Assembly: GCF_016278385.1 (NCBI RefSeq)
Contig: NZ_JADQBY010000005.1
Location: 37,469-101,468 of the forward strand
DNA: 64,000 nt
Direction of reading: 5' to 3'
Source: Methanolobus sp.
GTDB taxonomy: Archaea; Halobacteriota; Methanosarcinia; Methanosarcinales; Methanosarcinaceae
Part shown: piece by piece, positions 45,331 through 54,587 of the stretch
How the letters are laid out: each line of letters begins with the position of its first letter
How positions within the stretch are numbered: the stretch's first letter is position 1
Translations under genes and position numbers: made by a program
Notes under the pieces: generated by a model
Told to the model about the DNA's origin: nothing
Database searches by the model: none
Seen by the model: the letters and a program-made list of their open reading frames with translations, nothing else

Positions 45331-46697
45331 GTCTTTATTTTACGCATCTTTTTCAGTGCACCCTTTGCAGCAAAATTTACAGGGTCTATGAGCATTGATA
45401 CCGGTGGGGCATAGCAGGTTTCAATGTTTGCCAGTTCCTGAACAGTTGTTCTTTTTTTGATGGCAAGTGTGAGCGCATCTATACGTTCTTTTACTCCTTC
45501 TCCTCCTACAACCTGTGCTCCCACAAGATATTCTTCACTGAATATGAGTTTGATAAAAATCTTGCTTCCGCCCGGGTAGTAGTCAGCTCTTGTAGATCCA
45601 GTTGCCATGCCTGTGACGGTTTTAATATTGTTTTCAATTGCCTTTTTTGAGCTTATCCCTGTGGTTCCAACCTGAAGCTCTCCAATTACAGCTATCCAGG
45701 GATTCAGGATAGGGCCAAACTCCATGGGAGTTGAAGTCAGGTTATTGGTTATGACACCTGCCATTCTTCTTGCGGTGCTTGCAACCTGGCTTAACATCGT
45801 TTTCCCTGTGATGAGCTCATGAACCTCAACGCATTCTCCTCCACAATATATGTCCTGGTTGTACTTGCCGTCCACAGATGGGTGCAGATATTTGTCTACA
45901 ATTATTCCGCCGTTTTTTCCAATATCAATTCCAGCATCTGATGCCAGATTATTTTCAGGTTCAACACCTGTGGATATTATTACAAGGTCCGCCGGAAATT
46001 CGGTAGAGCCAATTGTTACAGATTCTGCCTTTTTCTCTCCGTTAATTGATTCAGGCACATATCCGGTCAAAACTCTCACACCAAGAGACTCAAGATGTTC
46101 CTGGACTGAGTCTGCCATGTCAGAGTCGATATTATGTGAGAGGATTGATTCACTTCTATTGAGAAGTATTGTATTTATTTTCCTCTGGGCAGTAGCAGCT
46201 GCAAGTTCTGCACCTATTGACCCTCCACCGATAATGACGATGTTTGATGCACTGGTGAGTGCTTTTTCTATTTTAATAGCATCAGAAAGTGTTCTCAGGG
46301 TGAAGACATTTTCAAGTGAAGTTCCAGGGATGTTTGCAGGTATTTTTGGCTTGCTTCCCGTGGCTATTACAAGTTTGTCAAAATAGTAGTTTTGTCCTCC
46401 TGATGTAATAGTTTTATCTTTCAGGTTAATGGAATCCACCCTGCTTTCAAGCCGCAGGTCTATTCCCATTTCTTTGAAAAATCTATTATCCCTCAGGATC
46501 AATGAATCAAAATCCTTTATCTGTCTTCCAATGACAAAGGGCATACCACATTGGCTATAAGCTGTGTGCTTGTCTGCAGAGAATACTGTTACAGAATAGT
46601 TGCTATGACGGGCCAGACTGGTGGCTACCGGCATACCTGTTGCACCACCGCCTATTATTATAATTTTTCTGCTAGGTTTTATTTTTTTTTCTTGCAT
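45327..46697 (-). CDS. FAD-dependent pyridine nucleotide-disulfide oxidoreductase (CoA-disulfide reductase/NADH oxidase type)
   Basis: 456 residues. FAD-binding GGGATGMPVATSLAR, then the single active-site cysteine in YSQCGMPFVIG (about residue 48), which is diagnostic for CoA-disulfide reductase and Nox-like enzymes, an ATGSKPKIP segment, NAD(P)-binding GGGSIGAELAA, and a dimerisation domain. The reaction may be reduction of CoA or coenzyme M-type disulfides, or O2 detoxification. Overlaps rtcA by 4 bases; the pairing with RNA cyclase is unusual. Confidence 0.88.
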   Translation of the reverse strand: MQEKKIKPSRKIIIIGGGATGMPVATSLARHSNYSVTVFSADKHTAYSQCGMPFVIGRQIKDFDSLILRDNRFFKEMGIDLRLESRVDSINLKDKTITSGGQNYYFDKLVIATGSKPKIPANIPGTSLENVFTLRTLSDAIKIEKALTSASNIVIIGGGSIGAELAAATAQRKINTILLNRSESILSHNIDSDMADSVQEHLESLGVRVLTGYVPESINGEKKAESVTIGSTEFPADLVIISTGVEPENNLASDAGIDIGKNGGIIVDKYLHPSVDGKYNQDIYCGGECVEVHELITGKTMLSQVASTARRMAGVITNNLTSTPMEFGPILNPWIAVIGELQVGTTGISSKKAIENNIKTVTGMATGSTRADYYPGGSKIFIKLIFSEEYLVGAQVVGGEGVKERIDALTLAIKKRTTVQELANIETCYAPPVSMLIDPVNFAAKGALKKMRKIKT

Positions 46698-47319
46698 ATG
46701 CTTTAAAAGCCTGTCTGGATATTAATTATATTCCCCGGTTAGTTAGGTATAAATCAAAATAAGTTGTGTTTTCTATTTCAAATATCCAACATATTAACAA
46801 TACTATGTCCACCCATAAGTTTATAAAACTTTGAATTATACTACTTAATGTAATCATCATTACTATATGATTGCATTAATGCTTGAAAACAAGATAATAC
46901 AGATACTACGAACAAGGGTATCTTTCAACAATACAAATTTAGTCATTCGTAATCACTACCGATTCAGATAGGAATCATCAATCGATAAAGCATTTATAAT
47001 ATCACAAAAAATGCTTAATAGGTCAAAAGCTGCAGGTATTCAATGAGGGATTTGGAAATACTGCTTATTGGCCATGCCAGAAAACAGTTGGAGTAGTCCA
47101 TTTACATGTTGTGCATAGTGTAATGTTGCTACTGTGGTTAGCTTGGCGTTGGTTTAGATTAAGTGGAAATCTTCATGTATAATCATTGATGTTTAGTTTT
47201 ACATACTACTGGCTTTTAGCTTTTTTGATATGATGCTATTCTGGTAGTTGTTACTGATTTACTGTTTTTGTATTCCGAATTGTTCTGGTATCATCTTACC
47301 AAATTTCGGAGATCATTAC
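46698..47319. other. Control region between the flavoprotein and dnaG
   Basis: About 620 bases without a gene. It holds an imperfect inverted repeat at 46846-46878. A short open frame inside (34 codons from 46868) lacks a ribosome binding site and overlaps the repeat, so it is not called. Confidence 0.5.
46846..46878. repeat. 12-bp inverted repeat upstream of the flavoprotein-rtcA operon
   Basis: TAATGTAATCAT (46846-46857) and ATGATTGCATTA (46867-46878) match at 11 of 12 positions as an inverted repeat with a 9-base spacer. About 150 bases upstream of the flavoprotein start; could be an operator. Confidence 0.4.
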
Positions 47320-48780
47320 ATGCAGAATGCAGATACTACTAAATATATAATTCATTCAAAGATAAGTGCAGATGGAATAATTGAACGCCCGGATATCGTC
47401 GGAGCGATCTTTGGCCAGACCGAGGGTTTACTCGGTTCTGACCTTGATCTTCGTGACCTTCAGAAGACAGGAAGGATAGGGAGGATAGAAGTTGTCGTCA
47501 GTGCAAAAGGCGGCAAGACCAAAGGTACTATTCTCATTCCATCAAGTCTTGACAAGGTTGAAACTTCAATACTGGCAGCATCCCTGGAAACCATAGACAG
47601 GGTTGGTCCATGCAGTGCAAAGATAGAGATTACCCATATCGAGGATGTAAGGGCTACAAAGCGTCATCAGATCATTGAAAGAGCAAAGTTTATTTTCAAA
47701 GGTATGTTCGATGAGAATCTTCCGGAATCCCAGGAGATCGCTGACGAGGTACGTCAGTCTGTAAGGGTTGAAGAGATGCAGTACTTTGGAAAGAACAAGA
47801 TCCCATGTGGACCCGCAGTGTTCGAGTCAGATGCAATTGTTGTTGTAGAGGGTCGTGCTGATGTCCTGAATCTTTTGAAGTACGGTATCAAGAACACTAT
47901 TTGTGTTGGTGGCACCAATGTTCCTCCTGAGGTCGCAGAACTGACAAAGAAGAAAGACACTGTAACAGCTTTCACTGATGGTGACCGTGGTGGGGAACTT
48001 ATAATTAAGGAACTGGTCCAGGTTGCGAACATAGATTATATTGCAAGGGCACCTGATGGCAAGAGTGTTGAAGATCTTGTGCAGAAAGAGATTGTAAGGT
48101 CACTCAGGCAGAAAGTTCCTGTTGAACAGGTACTCGATAAATATATCGTTAAAGATCAGGCACCACAGGCTGAAAATGCTCGTTCTTCCCGTCTTCCAGC
48201 AAAGCGTAAGGAGAGAAGGCCTGCAACTGAGGTTAAACGGGTGGGTACTTCCCAGGTAAAAAGATCTTCAAGGGATTCTCCAAGAGATTCTTCAAGGGAT
48301 TCTCCAAGAGATTCTTCAAGGGATTCTTCAAGGGATTCTTCAAGGGATTCTCCAAGAGATTCTCCAAGAGATTCCTCCAGATATTCGTCAAGAGAGGTAT
48401 CAAGGGGTAGGGATACAAGGGGAAAAGAATTAACAGAAGATTCAGCTGAAGAGCAGATTAAAGTTGAAAAGATAAAACCCCCATCTTCACCAGAGAACAA
48501 GAGGTTCAAGGGCCATGCAAGTGATCTTATAGGCACATTCAGTGCACGTTTCCTTGATGGAAAAGATAATGTTGTTAATGAAACAGCAGTTCGTGACCTT
48601 GTAAGTACTCTGAAGGATTATCAGGATGAAGTAAAAACAGTTGTTTTTGATGGTGTGGTTACACAAAGGATTCTTGATATCGCAGCAGATAAAGGTATAG
48701 AGCGTCTGATAGGTGCAAAGGTAGGTAGTGTTACTAAGAGACCTGCTTCAGTCAAAGTGCTTACAGCCACTTCTTTGTAA
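47320..48780 (+). CDS. dnaG: Archaeal DnaG primase/exosome subunit
   Basis: 486 residues. Archaeal DnaG is both an oligoribonucleotide-synthesising protein and an exosome component that helps bind poly(A). N-terminal domain to about 165, then a TOPRIM domain with [16 protein letters not shown] and [15 protein letters not shown] (about residues 170-260) holding the acidic catalytic residues. Between TOPRIM and the C-terminal domain lies a 40-residue SRDS/PRDS repeat (317-356), absent from ordinary archaeal DnaG. GGAGAT is 7 bases before the ATG; the frame opens 72 bases earlier but without support. Terminator at 48785. Confidence 0.93.
   Translation: MQNADTTKYIIHSKISADGIIERPDIVGAIFGQTEGLLGSDLDLRDLQKTGRIGRIEVVVSAKGGKTKGTILIPSSLDKVETSILAASLETIDRVGPCSAKIEITHIEDVRATKRHQIIERAKFIFKGMFDENLPESQEIADEVRQSVRVEEMQYFGKNKIPCGPAVFESDAIVVVEGRADVLNLLKYGIKNTICVGGTNVPPEVAELTKKKDTVTAFTDGDRGGELIIKELVQVANIDYIARAPDGKSVEDLVQKEIVRSLRQKVPVEQVLDKYIVKDQAPQAENARSSRLPAKRKERRPATEVKRVGTSQVKRSSRDSPRDSSRDSPRDSSRDSSRDSSRDSPRDSPRDSSRYSSREVSRGRDTRGKELTEDSAEEQIKVEKIKPPSSPENKRFKGHASDLIGTFSARFLDGKDNVVNETAVRDLVSTLKDYQDEVKTVVFDGVVTQRILDIAADKGIERLIGAKVGSVTKRPASVKVLTATSL
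48268..48387 (+). repeat. Ten tandem 12-bp repeats encoding SRDS/PRDS in dnaG
   Basis: Alternating units TCAAGGGATTCT (SRDS) and CCAAGAGATTCT (PRDS), ten in all, the last diverged to SRYS. The order S,P,S,P,S,S,S,P,P,S indicates slippage or recombination. The product is an RS-like low-complexity linker. Confidence 0.85.
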
Positions 48781-48784
48781 TTTC

Positions 48785-48840
48785 TAATACTGTGCTCGCG
48801 CACAGTATTAATATTTAGGCTACTCTATTATTTTTCTTTT
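48785..48840 (+). terminator. Terminator after dnaG
   Basis: TAATACTGTGC and GCACAGTATTA pair perfectly over 11 bp around TCGC (48785-48810), followed within 20 bases by a T-rich run. Confidence 0.7.
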
Positions 48841-49049
48841 TTAATATGATTTCTTTATTTACTCTTTTTACATGGTATCTCTCATGATTAATCGTTGTAA
48901 ATAAACCGAAAATCTTATAAGCTCTAGATGCAGAAATGATTTCCGTGGGAAATGCCTTTATTATGAAGTTTGCCAACTACAAGTAGTGCATTAGTTTTAA
49001 CAGTGCACAAAAGAACAGTAATATTTAATTTACATGTAGGTTGGTTGGT

Positions 49050-49334
49050 ATGCACAAAGATGAATTGATTCAATTGCACACATTAATGGCACAGATCAGA
49101 AAACACTTTGAACACACGGGTGTGAATAACTCTTTCGGCGAATATGATTCGTTGTCAATAAGTCCTCTCCATGTTCACAGGAGCAAAGCTGAGCATAAAC
49201 ACGCTATATTTGTTCTTGGGAATGATATTGCTTCGTCGTTATCACAGGATGAGATCTCCGGAATTGGTCGAACGTCTGTAAGGATGCATGAGCTTGCCAT
49301 ACGTGCAAGCGGAAATATGGCAAATACGAATTAA
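49050..49334 (+). CDS. UPF0058 family protein
   Basis: 94 residues of the UPF0058 family restricted to archaea. Conserved: HKDELIQLHTLMAQIRKHF, ISPLHVHRSKAEHKHAIFVL; the repeated histidines suggest a metal site. Function unknown. ATG at 49050 is preferred over the TTG 9 bases earlier. It overlaps by 4 bases the 3' end of the convergent GNAT gene. Confidence 0.8.
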   Translation: MHKDELIQLHTLMAQIRKHFEHTGVNNSFGEYDSLSISPLHVHRSKAEHKHAIFVLGNDIASSLSQDEISGIGRTSVRMHELAIRASGNMANTN

Positions 49335-49852
49335 ACATAGTCAAGAAATCTGATAACACGTTCCTTTTCTGGTAAAACAGGTTTACCTGTGTTTTCCAGG
49401 AAAGTGACTGCAAACGGAGTTAGGCGTTTTTTCATAATAACGCCATCTTCTCCATCAGAGTAATATCCACGTTCTATCCAACAGGGTATGAAATCCATAC
49501 GTTTGTAAAATTTCTGGGCTTTGACATTTGTAATTCTTACTTCCAGGCTTGCGTTCTGAAGGATTTTCCTCATAAATTCTGATAAAATAGAGTCCATGAG
49601 CCTTGCTCCGATTCCCATACTTCTAAACCCTTTCCTCACTGCAAGTGAGAATATCCTTCCTTCGTTGGTAGATAATTGGTATCCTACAACAAAACCTACG
49701 ATATAGTGATTGTACTCAGCAACAAAGAATCCCTCACTATTCATTTCGTAGAAGTTCATATACAGAAAAGGATTATGTTCTGAAAATGCTTCTGCCTCTA
49801 TTTCCAGAACATCTTCAAAATCAGATGGTTCAAAGTTTCTGATTACTATCAT
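49331..49852 (-). CDS. GNAT family N-acetyltransferase (RimI-like)
   Basis: 173 residues. Motif A is clear: IFSLAVRKGFRSMGIGARLM; motif B is EVRITNVKAQKFYKRMDFIP. Such stand-alone archaeal GNATs are usually protein N-terminal acetyltransferases, but the substrate cannot be assigned. A C-terminal extension (about 145-173) beyond the fold ends in EKERVIRFLDYV. It follows the ArcS gene by 24 bases on the same strand, so it is likely in that operon. Confidence 0.85.
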   Translation of the reverse strand: MIVIRNFEPSDFEDVLEIEAEAFSEHNPFLYMNFYEMNSEGFFVAEYNHYIVGFVVGYQLSTNEGRIFSLAVRKGFRSMGIGARLMDSILSEFMRKILQNASLEVRITNVKAQKFYKRMDFIPCWIERGYYSDGEDGVIMKKRLTPFAVTFLENTGKPVLPEKERVIRFLDYV

Positions 49853-49876
49853 CTGAAAACCACAATAGTTTCTAAA

Positions 49877-51718
49877 TTATTCTATTTTTTGAACATGACG
49901 CAAGTCTACCGCCACTCCTCGAGTGGCTTTCTTCATCTCATCTCCGCTCATGACTGCTCTTCCAACTGCAATTGCATTCTTGCCACAGATGAGTACTTCA
50001 TCGGTTGGCCTTATCAATGGGTCTGCATCAATTACTCCGGGAGCCAGAAGTGAGCCACGGGGAACGAAGTCATCTATCGTTACGATATATTTACCTTGAT
50101 CCATCATAGCTTTCACGCCTTCAATGGTAATTGCCAGTGTGCCATATTGAGGGATCAATGTAGTAAGTTGCTTCTTACCAACAAATACCTGGTGTTTGGG
50201 GAAGGGTCCTTTGATAGTTGACTCTTCAGGCACGAGTATCTGTCCGCATCCTTTTCCAAACTGGTAATCTGCAACAGCTTTCATGAGGTCTTTTTGGGTC
50301 TGCTCATGTCCTCGTTTTCTTCCGGTGCAGAGTCCTGACATTGTTTCACTGAGACTTCTTAGTGATTCAGGCGATGTCACATTGCCACAGCTTGTATAAA
50401 TAATATCTATGCCAAGTTTTTCTGCCACGATCTCACATATCTGACGGTATGCATCCTCCACGTGTGCAACAATGGATGTATATTGGTGCTGTGACAGGTA
50501 TTTTTCAAGACATGAAGCTACCCACTGCCTTTCTTCGGCATCCCAGTATCCGGTCACCGTTGTATCGTAGTGCGATGCAGGGTATGTAAGTTCAAGCTCC
50601 CTTGGCACGATTCCAAGAGGTGATGTGATTATGACCTCATGAACAAATTTACGGCTCTTTCCAAGAGCATTGATGAATCTCCAGTGGGAGTTGGATGTGG
50701 AATATGGTTTCTTTGCAGAGCATGGCAGGAGCAGTAGTATGTCTTTTTCCGGTGGATTATACCTTTCCTGTATCCTTCTGGCAAATCTGACGATCTCTGC
50801 CCTGTTCTGGGATTCTCCGCAAGTAGCAATGAGCCCGTTGTTCCTTGCTATGGGACTTCTGCTTTCTACGTAGGTGTACTCTGCATCCATGAGCCTCATC
50901 AGGGCAGTAAGCCAGGGTCGTACTCTGCATTGTCCTTCTATGTATTCACGCAGCATTCCTGCACGTATCTTCTCTCTGACAAGGGCCGCTTCAGCTTCCA
51001 TGGCATTGATGTTGTGCTTTTCCACAATTGAAGCACGGCTCTTCTTGTCCATCTCCATAAGCCCTTTTGCATCTGTTGATGAACATGCACTGCACCTGCA
51101 CGGCAGTTCTGCCAGTGAATCGAGGTAGAATTGTCCTGCGGTAGTGAGATATATGTCATTATGTGCAGCAACTATGGCTTTTGTATTGTCAAAGATATCA
51201 ATTCCAAGATAGACCAGCATTGCAAGATTCTCAGGGGTGCAGATATTGGGTGTGTATACTGCCGTATCAGGTGTGATCTCATTTTTCATCTCAATAAGTG
51301 TGGTGAGAATACGTCTTGCATTGTTCTCAAAACACCCTGCGCCCTCCATAACATAGAGGTCAGTTTGCTTTACCTTCTGCCCGGAAATGTAAATGCTTCC
51401 CGTAGCTCCGGTTGCTTCTATTTCTGACCTTTCTGCAAGTTTGAGTGCAAGGTCCTGCGGGGCATCAGGTGTAAGATTCTGGTGAGGAAGTATTATTAAG
51501 ACATCTTCTCCGGCATTTTGTCGTATTTCCTGGAAATATTCTTTACTTTCCTTTAGATCACTGTATTTCCAGAGAGAGCCGCCATCTATTATCAGGCTGT
51601 CAGGAGAACTAAGGCTTCTTGTATCTAGTATGAAAGGTGTCTGGATAGTTTCCTTTAGAAGAAGTTTCCCTATCCTTGCAGCACCATCTCGTTGCTGTAC
51701 CTCAAAGTATCGTGTCAT
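49877..51718 (-). CDS. arcS: Archaeosine synthase (ArcS), tRNA-guanine transglycosylase homologue
   Basis: 613 residues. Converts preQ0 at position 15 of tRNA to archaeosine. The N-terminal half is a TGT-like barrel, and the CRCSACSSTDAKGL cysteines recall the TGT zinc site. The ArcS signature PCSAKKPYSTSNSHWRF is near residue 335, followed by the IITSPLGIVPRELE strand. The C-terminal PUA domain (about 535-613; TIDDFVPRGSLLAPGV...ICGKNAIAVGRAVM) binds tRNA. The catalytic aspartate of transglycosylation is not apparent, consistent with ArcS rather than TgtA. Upstream of a GNAT gene. Confidence 0.88.
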   Translation of the reverse strand: MTRYFEVQQRDGAARIGKLLLKETIQTPFILDTRSLSSPDSLIIDGGSLWKYSDLKESKEYFQEIRQNAGEDVLIILPHQNLTPDAPQDLALKLAERSEIEATGATGSIYISGQKVKQTDLYVMEGAGCFENNARRILTTLIEMKNEITPDTAVYTPNICTPENLAMLVYLGIDIFDNTKAIVAAHNDIYLTTAGQFYLDSLAELPCRCSACSSTDAKGLMEMDKKSRASIVEKHNINAMEAEAALVREKIRAGMLREYIEGQCRVRPWLTALMRLMDAEYTYVESRSPIARNNGLIATCGESQNRAEIVRFARRIQERYNPPEKDILLLLPCSAKKPYSTSNSHWRFINALGKSRKFVHEVIITSPLGIVPRELELTYPASHYDTTVTGYWDAEERQWVASCLEKYLSQHQYTSIVAHVEDAYRQICEIVAEKLGIDIIYTSCGNVTSPESLRSLSETMSGLCTGRKRGHEQTQKDLMKAVADYQFGKGCGQILVPEESTIKGPFPKHQVFVGKKQLTTLIPQYGTLAITIEGVKAMMDQGKYIVTIDDFVPRGSLLAPGVIDADPLIRPTDEVLICGKNAIAVGRAVMSGDEMKKATRGVAVDLRHVQKIE

Positions 51719-51803
51719 TGCTGCTTAATAGTTGTAGTTAGATGTAAATGTTTGCCTTCACCAAAAAGTATAAATCTTACTATCTCTCTTAAAAAACGAT
51801 TCG

Positions 51804-53186
51804 ATGCGAAAATCCTATTTACTTGAAAACTTGCAGGAAATCGTAGGGACTGAAAGAGTTTCTACGTCAGCTGCAGAGCTTTATTGTTATTCATGCGATG
51901 CCTCACAGATAAGGGGGATGCCTGATTTTGTGGTCAGGCCCGCAAGTACTGAACAGGTTTCAAAGATAGTCAGGCTTGCATTTGAGAATGAAATTCCTGT
52001 GACCGCAAGAGGCGCAGGTACAGGACTGGCTGGTGGGGCTGTGGCAGTTGATGGGGGTATCGTACTTGATATGTCATCCATGGACAGGATACTGGAAATG
52101 GACCTCGATTACCTTCAGGTGATCATTGAACCAGGTATCGTGCAGGAAAAGCTCAATGATGCCCTTGAGCCACATGGTTTGTTCTTCCCTCCTGATCCGG
52201 GAAGTTCAGCAATGTGCACACTTGGAGGGCTTATAGCTAACAACGGTAGCGGGATGCGTTCTGTAAAATACGGGACTACAAGGAACTACGTACTTGGGCT
52301 GGAGGTTGTAATGGCAGATGGTACTGTTATAAACACCGGAAGCAAAGTTTTGAAATCTGTTGCAGGATATTCGTTGACTGATCTTTTTGTCGGTTCTGAA
52401 GGTACCCTTGGAATAATAACCAAGGCAACATTGAAAGTACGGGCTCTTCCAAAAGAGCGTTCAGTACTTCTTGCATCTTTCGATGATCCGGAACTTGCCG
52501 GCAAAGCAGTTGTTAAGGTTCTGTCTTCCGGAATAGTCCCATCTGCATGTGAGATTCTCGACAGGAATATAATAGAGGCCATAAACACCTATGATCCGAA
52601 TATTGGCCTTCCACAGGCAGGTGCTATCCTTATGTTTGAGGTGGATGGTACTGAAAATAGCGTTCGTGAAGGCATAGAGATGATAAAGGATGTGTGCAGT
52701 TCCCTTGCAACAAGCATCAGGGCCGCTTCAGATAAGAAAGAAAGGGATGAGATATGGGCTGCAAGAAGACTGGTAGGCGCTGCAGTTTCCAGACTTGATC
52801 CGCTTCTTACCCGCGTTTATGTGGGCGAAGACATTGGTGTTCCTATAAAGGAGCTTCCGGGAATGTTGCATAAGGTACGCGAGATTTCTGAAGAGTTTGA
52901 TCTGCCGATTATGACTTACGGACACATCGGTGACGGAAACCTTCACACGGGGATGTGCATTGACGTGCTTGATGATACTCAATGGGACAAACTGAACAAG
53001 GCCGCAGATAAGATACACCGCACAGCCATCAGTATTGGTGGAACTGTTACAGCTGAGCATGGTGTTGGCAGTGCCCGGGCTGAATATCTCGGACTTGAGC
53101 TTGGTAAGGCCCTTGATGTAATGATATTGATAAAGAAGGCTCTTGACCCCAAGGGGATACTTAATCCCGGGAAGATGGGGGTCTGA
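51804..53186 (+). CDS. FAD-linked oxidase, GlcD-type (D-lactate/glycolate dehydrogenase)
   Basis: 460 residues. Vanillyl-alcohol-oxidase fold: N-terminal PCMH FAD domain with PVTARGAGTGLAGGAVAVDG, DPGSSAMCTLGGLIANNGSG and a C-terminal cap with IMTYGHIGDGNLHTGM and TVTAEHGVGSARAEYL. Pairs with the iron-sulfur subunit 2 bases downstream. Substrate is D-lactate, glycolate or a related 2-hydroxyacid. A TATA box (GTATAAATC, about 51767-51775) predicts a start at about 51797, so the leader is only a few bases. Confidence 0.9.
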   Translation: MRKSYLLENLQEIVGTERVSTSAAELYCYSCDASQIRGMPDFVVRPASTEQVSKIVRLAFENEIPVTARGAGTGLAGGAVAVDGGIVLDMSSMDRILEMDLDYLQVIIEPGIVQEKLNDALEPHGLFFPPDPGSSAMCTLGGLIANNGSGMRSVKYGTTRNYVLGLEVVMADGTVINTGSKVLKSVAGYSLTDLFVGSEGTLGIITKATLKVRALPKERSVLLASFDDPELAGKAVVKVLSSGIVPSACEILDRNIIEAINTYDPNIGLPQAGAILMFEVDGTENSVREGIEMIKDVCSSLATSIRAASDKKERDEIWAARRLVGAAVSRLDPLLTRVYVGEDIGVPIKELPGMLHKVREISEEFDLPIMTYGHIGDGNLHTGMCIDVLDDTQWDKLNKAADKIHRTAISIGGTVTAEHGVGSARAEYLGLELGKALDVMILIKKALDPKGILNPGKMGV

Positions 53187-53188
53187 AA

Positions 53189-54247
53189 ATGAATGAATCT
53201 GATTTGCGTTCAATACTGAAATGTGTCCGTTGCGGAACATGCCGTTCAGTGTGTCCTGTTTTTGATGTTATTGGCTGGGAATCGGCCAGTTCCCGTGGGC
53301 GCATGTTGGTGGCCCATGGTATTTCCCAGGGAATGGAAGTTGATGAGAGCGTTTTTGACAGTATCAACACCTGTACCACATGTGGACTCTGTGAGCAGAT
53401 GTGTCCTTCCGGAGCATCCCCTGTCAAGGTTGTAGAGAATGTAAGGCACAAGCTTGTGCTTCAGGGCAAGATGACTGACGCACAGAAGGTACTGCGTTTC
53501 GAAGCTCTTGATAAAGGAAATCCTCTTGGTGAGACCAAAGATAGGATGTCATGGCTTGGAGACTCTAAAAAGGATGTAAAAGAAAAAGCAGATTATGTCT
53601 TTTTTGCAGGTTGTCTGGCTTCATACAGATACCCTGAACTTACAAAGAGAACTTTTGATATACTGAAGAAGTTCGAGGTTACCGTTCTGCAGGAAGAAGT
53701 ATGCTGTGGCTCTCCACTTTTGAGGACAGGTTCTGATTCGTCAGAACTGATGTCAAAGAATCTGGAACAGATCAAAAAGATAGGTGCTCATACGATAATC
53801 ACCGGTTGTGCAGGATGTCTTACGACACTGAAGAATGATTATCCGGGTGATGTGAAGGTTGTTCATGTTGCCGAGTTCCTTGCAGACCGTCTTGAAGAGC
53901 TGGATCTGAAGAAACTAGACCTGAAAGTTACCTATCATGACCCTTGCCATCTTGGAAGATGTAATGGGATATTCGATGCTCCAAGGAAGATAATAGAATC
54001 CATCTGCGACCTTGAAGAAATGAAAAGCAACAGGGAAAAGTCCAAATGCTGCGGAGCAGGCGGCGGAGTACTCAAAGGTTATCCTGAACTTTCCCTTGAG
54101 ATATCAAAGAACAGGGTCGAAGAAATACCAAAAGATGTGGATTATCTGGTAACTGCCTGCCCATTGTGCCGCACAAATCTCAAACGTGGCGGCCCACGGG
54201 TTGACGTCCTGGATATAATCGACCTGCTGGAAATGGCTATGGGATAG
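53189..54247 (+). CDS. Iron-sulfur protein, GlcF/HdrD-type subunit
   Basis: 352 residues. Two ferredoxin motifs (CVRCGTCRSVCPVFDV and CTTCGLCEQMCPSG) and two CCG-type cysteine domains (EEVCCGSPLLRTG and KSKCCGAGGGVLKGYP), as in GlcF and HdrD. It should carry electrons from the flavin subunit encoded just upstream to a membrane or cytoplasmic acceptor. ATG with GGGGGT about 7 bases before, overlapping the end of the FAD gene. The pair forms a complete two-gene operon. Confidence 0.9.
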   Translation: MNESDLRSILKCVRCGTCRSVCPVFDVIGWESASSRGRMLVAHGISQGMEVDESVFDSINTCTTCGLCEQMCPSGASPVKVVENVRHKLVLQGKMTDAQKVLRFEALDKGNPLGETKDRMSWLGDSKKDVKEKADYVFFAGCLASYRYPELTKRTFDILKKFEVTVLQEEVCCGSPLLRTGSDSSELMSKNLEQIKKIGAHTIITGCAGCLTTLKNDYPGDVKVVHVAEFLADRLEELDLKKLDLKVTYHDPCHLGRCNGIFDAPRKIIESICDLEEMKSNREKSKCCGAGGGVLKGYPELSLEISKNRVEEIPKDVDYLVTACPLCRTNLKRGGPRVDVLDIIDLLEMAMG

Positions 54248-54587
54248 CTATTTTAATTTTCTTTTTTATTCATTTATTTTGAATTGATTGGTCTTAAATT
54301 TTGAAGAGCATTTAGTTAATGCTCTCTTGCTCTTCCTGTTCAGGGCAAGAGCCAGAAGTGCACCTGCCATCCCTAATTCTGGTGTTTCCAAACTTTGTGT
54401 CGGTTCATATTAATGATCATTATGGAATGACTACCGAAAGCAAGATTTTTTTGAAATGAGAAGCTGTCTAATTAGATGACCTCAATAAGTTAGAATACTA
54501 AACCGGATACTAATATAAGGAATCAATTGAATAATACATTGTTACCTATTTACATCTTATTTTGTTAGTATTTCGACAATCGAAGGG
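54248..54587. other. Intergenic region before the CheB-CheR hybrid
   Basis: 340 bases. It includes a hairpin GAGCATT/AATGCTC (about 54305-54323). On the minus strand a frame here reads TPELGMAGALLALALNRKSK, which resembles an archaeal C-terminal membrane-anchor tail, but it has no start and is not called. Nothing else is seen. Confidence 0.4.

Noticed and set aside
46868..46970. 34-codon plus-strand frame
   Set aside because: Overlaps an inverted repeat and lacks a ribosome binding site.
48156..48536. 126-codon minus-strand frame rich in ESLE repeats
   Set aside because: It is the antisense of the dnaG tandem repeats, so its length is an artefact of the repeat.
54290..54400. Minus-strand tail resembling an archaeal C-terminal surface anchor
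   Set aside because: The hydrophobic stretch is short, the frame has no start and no gene body; too weak to call a remnant.
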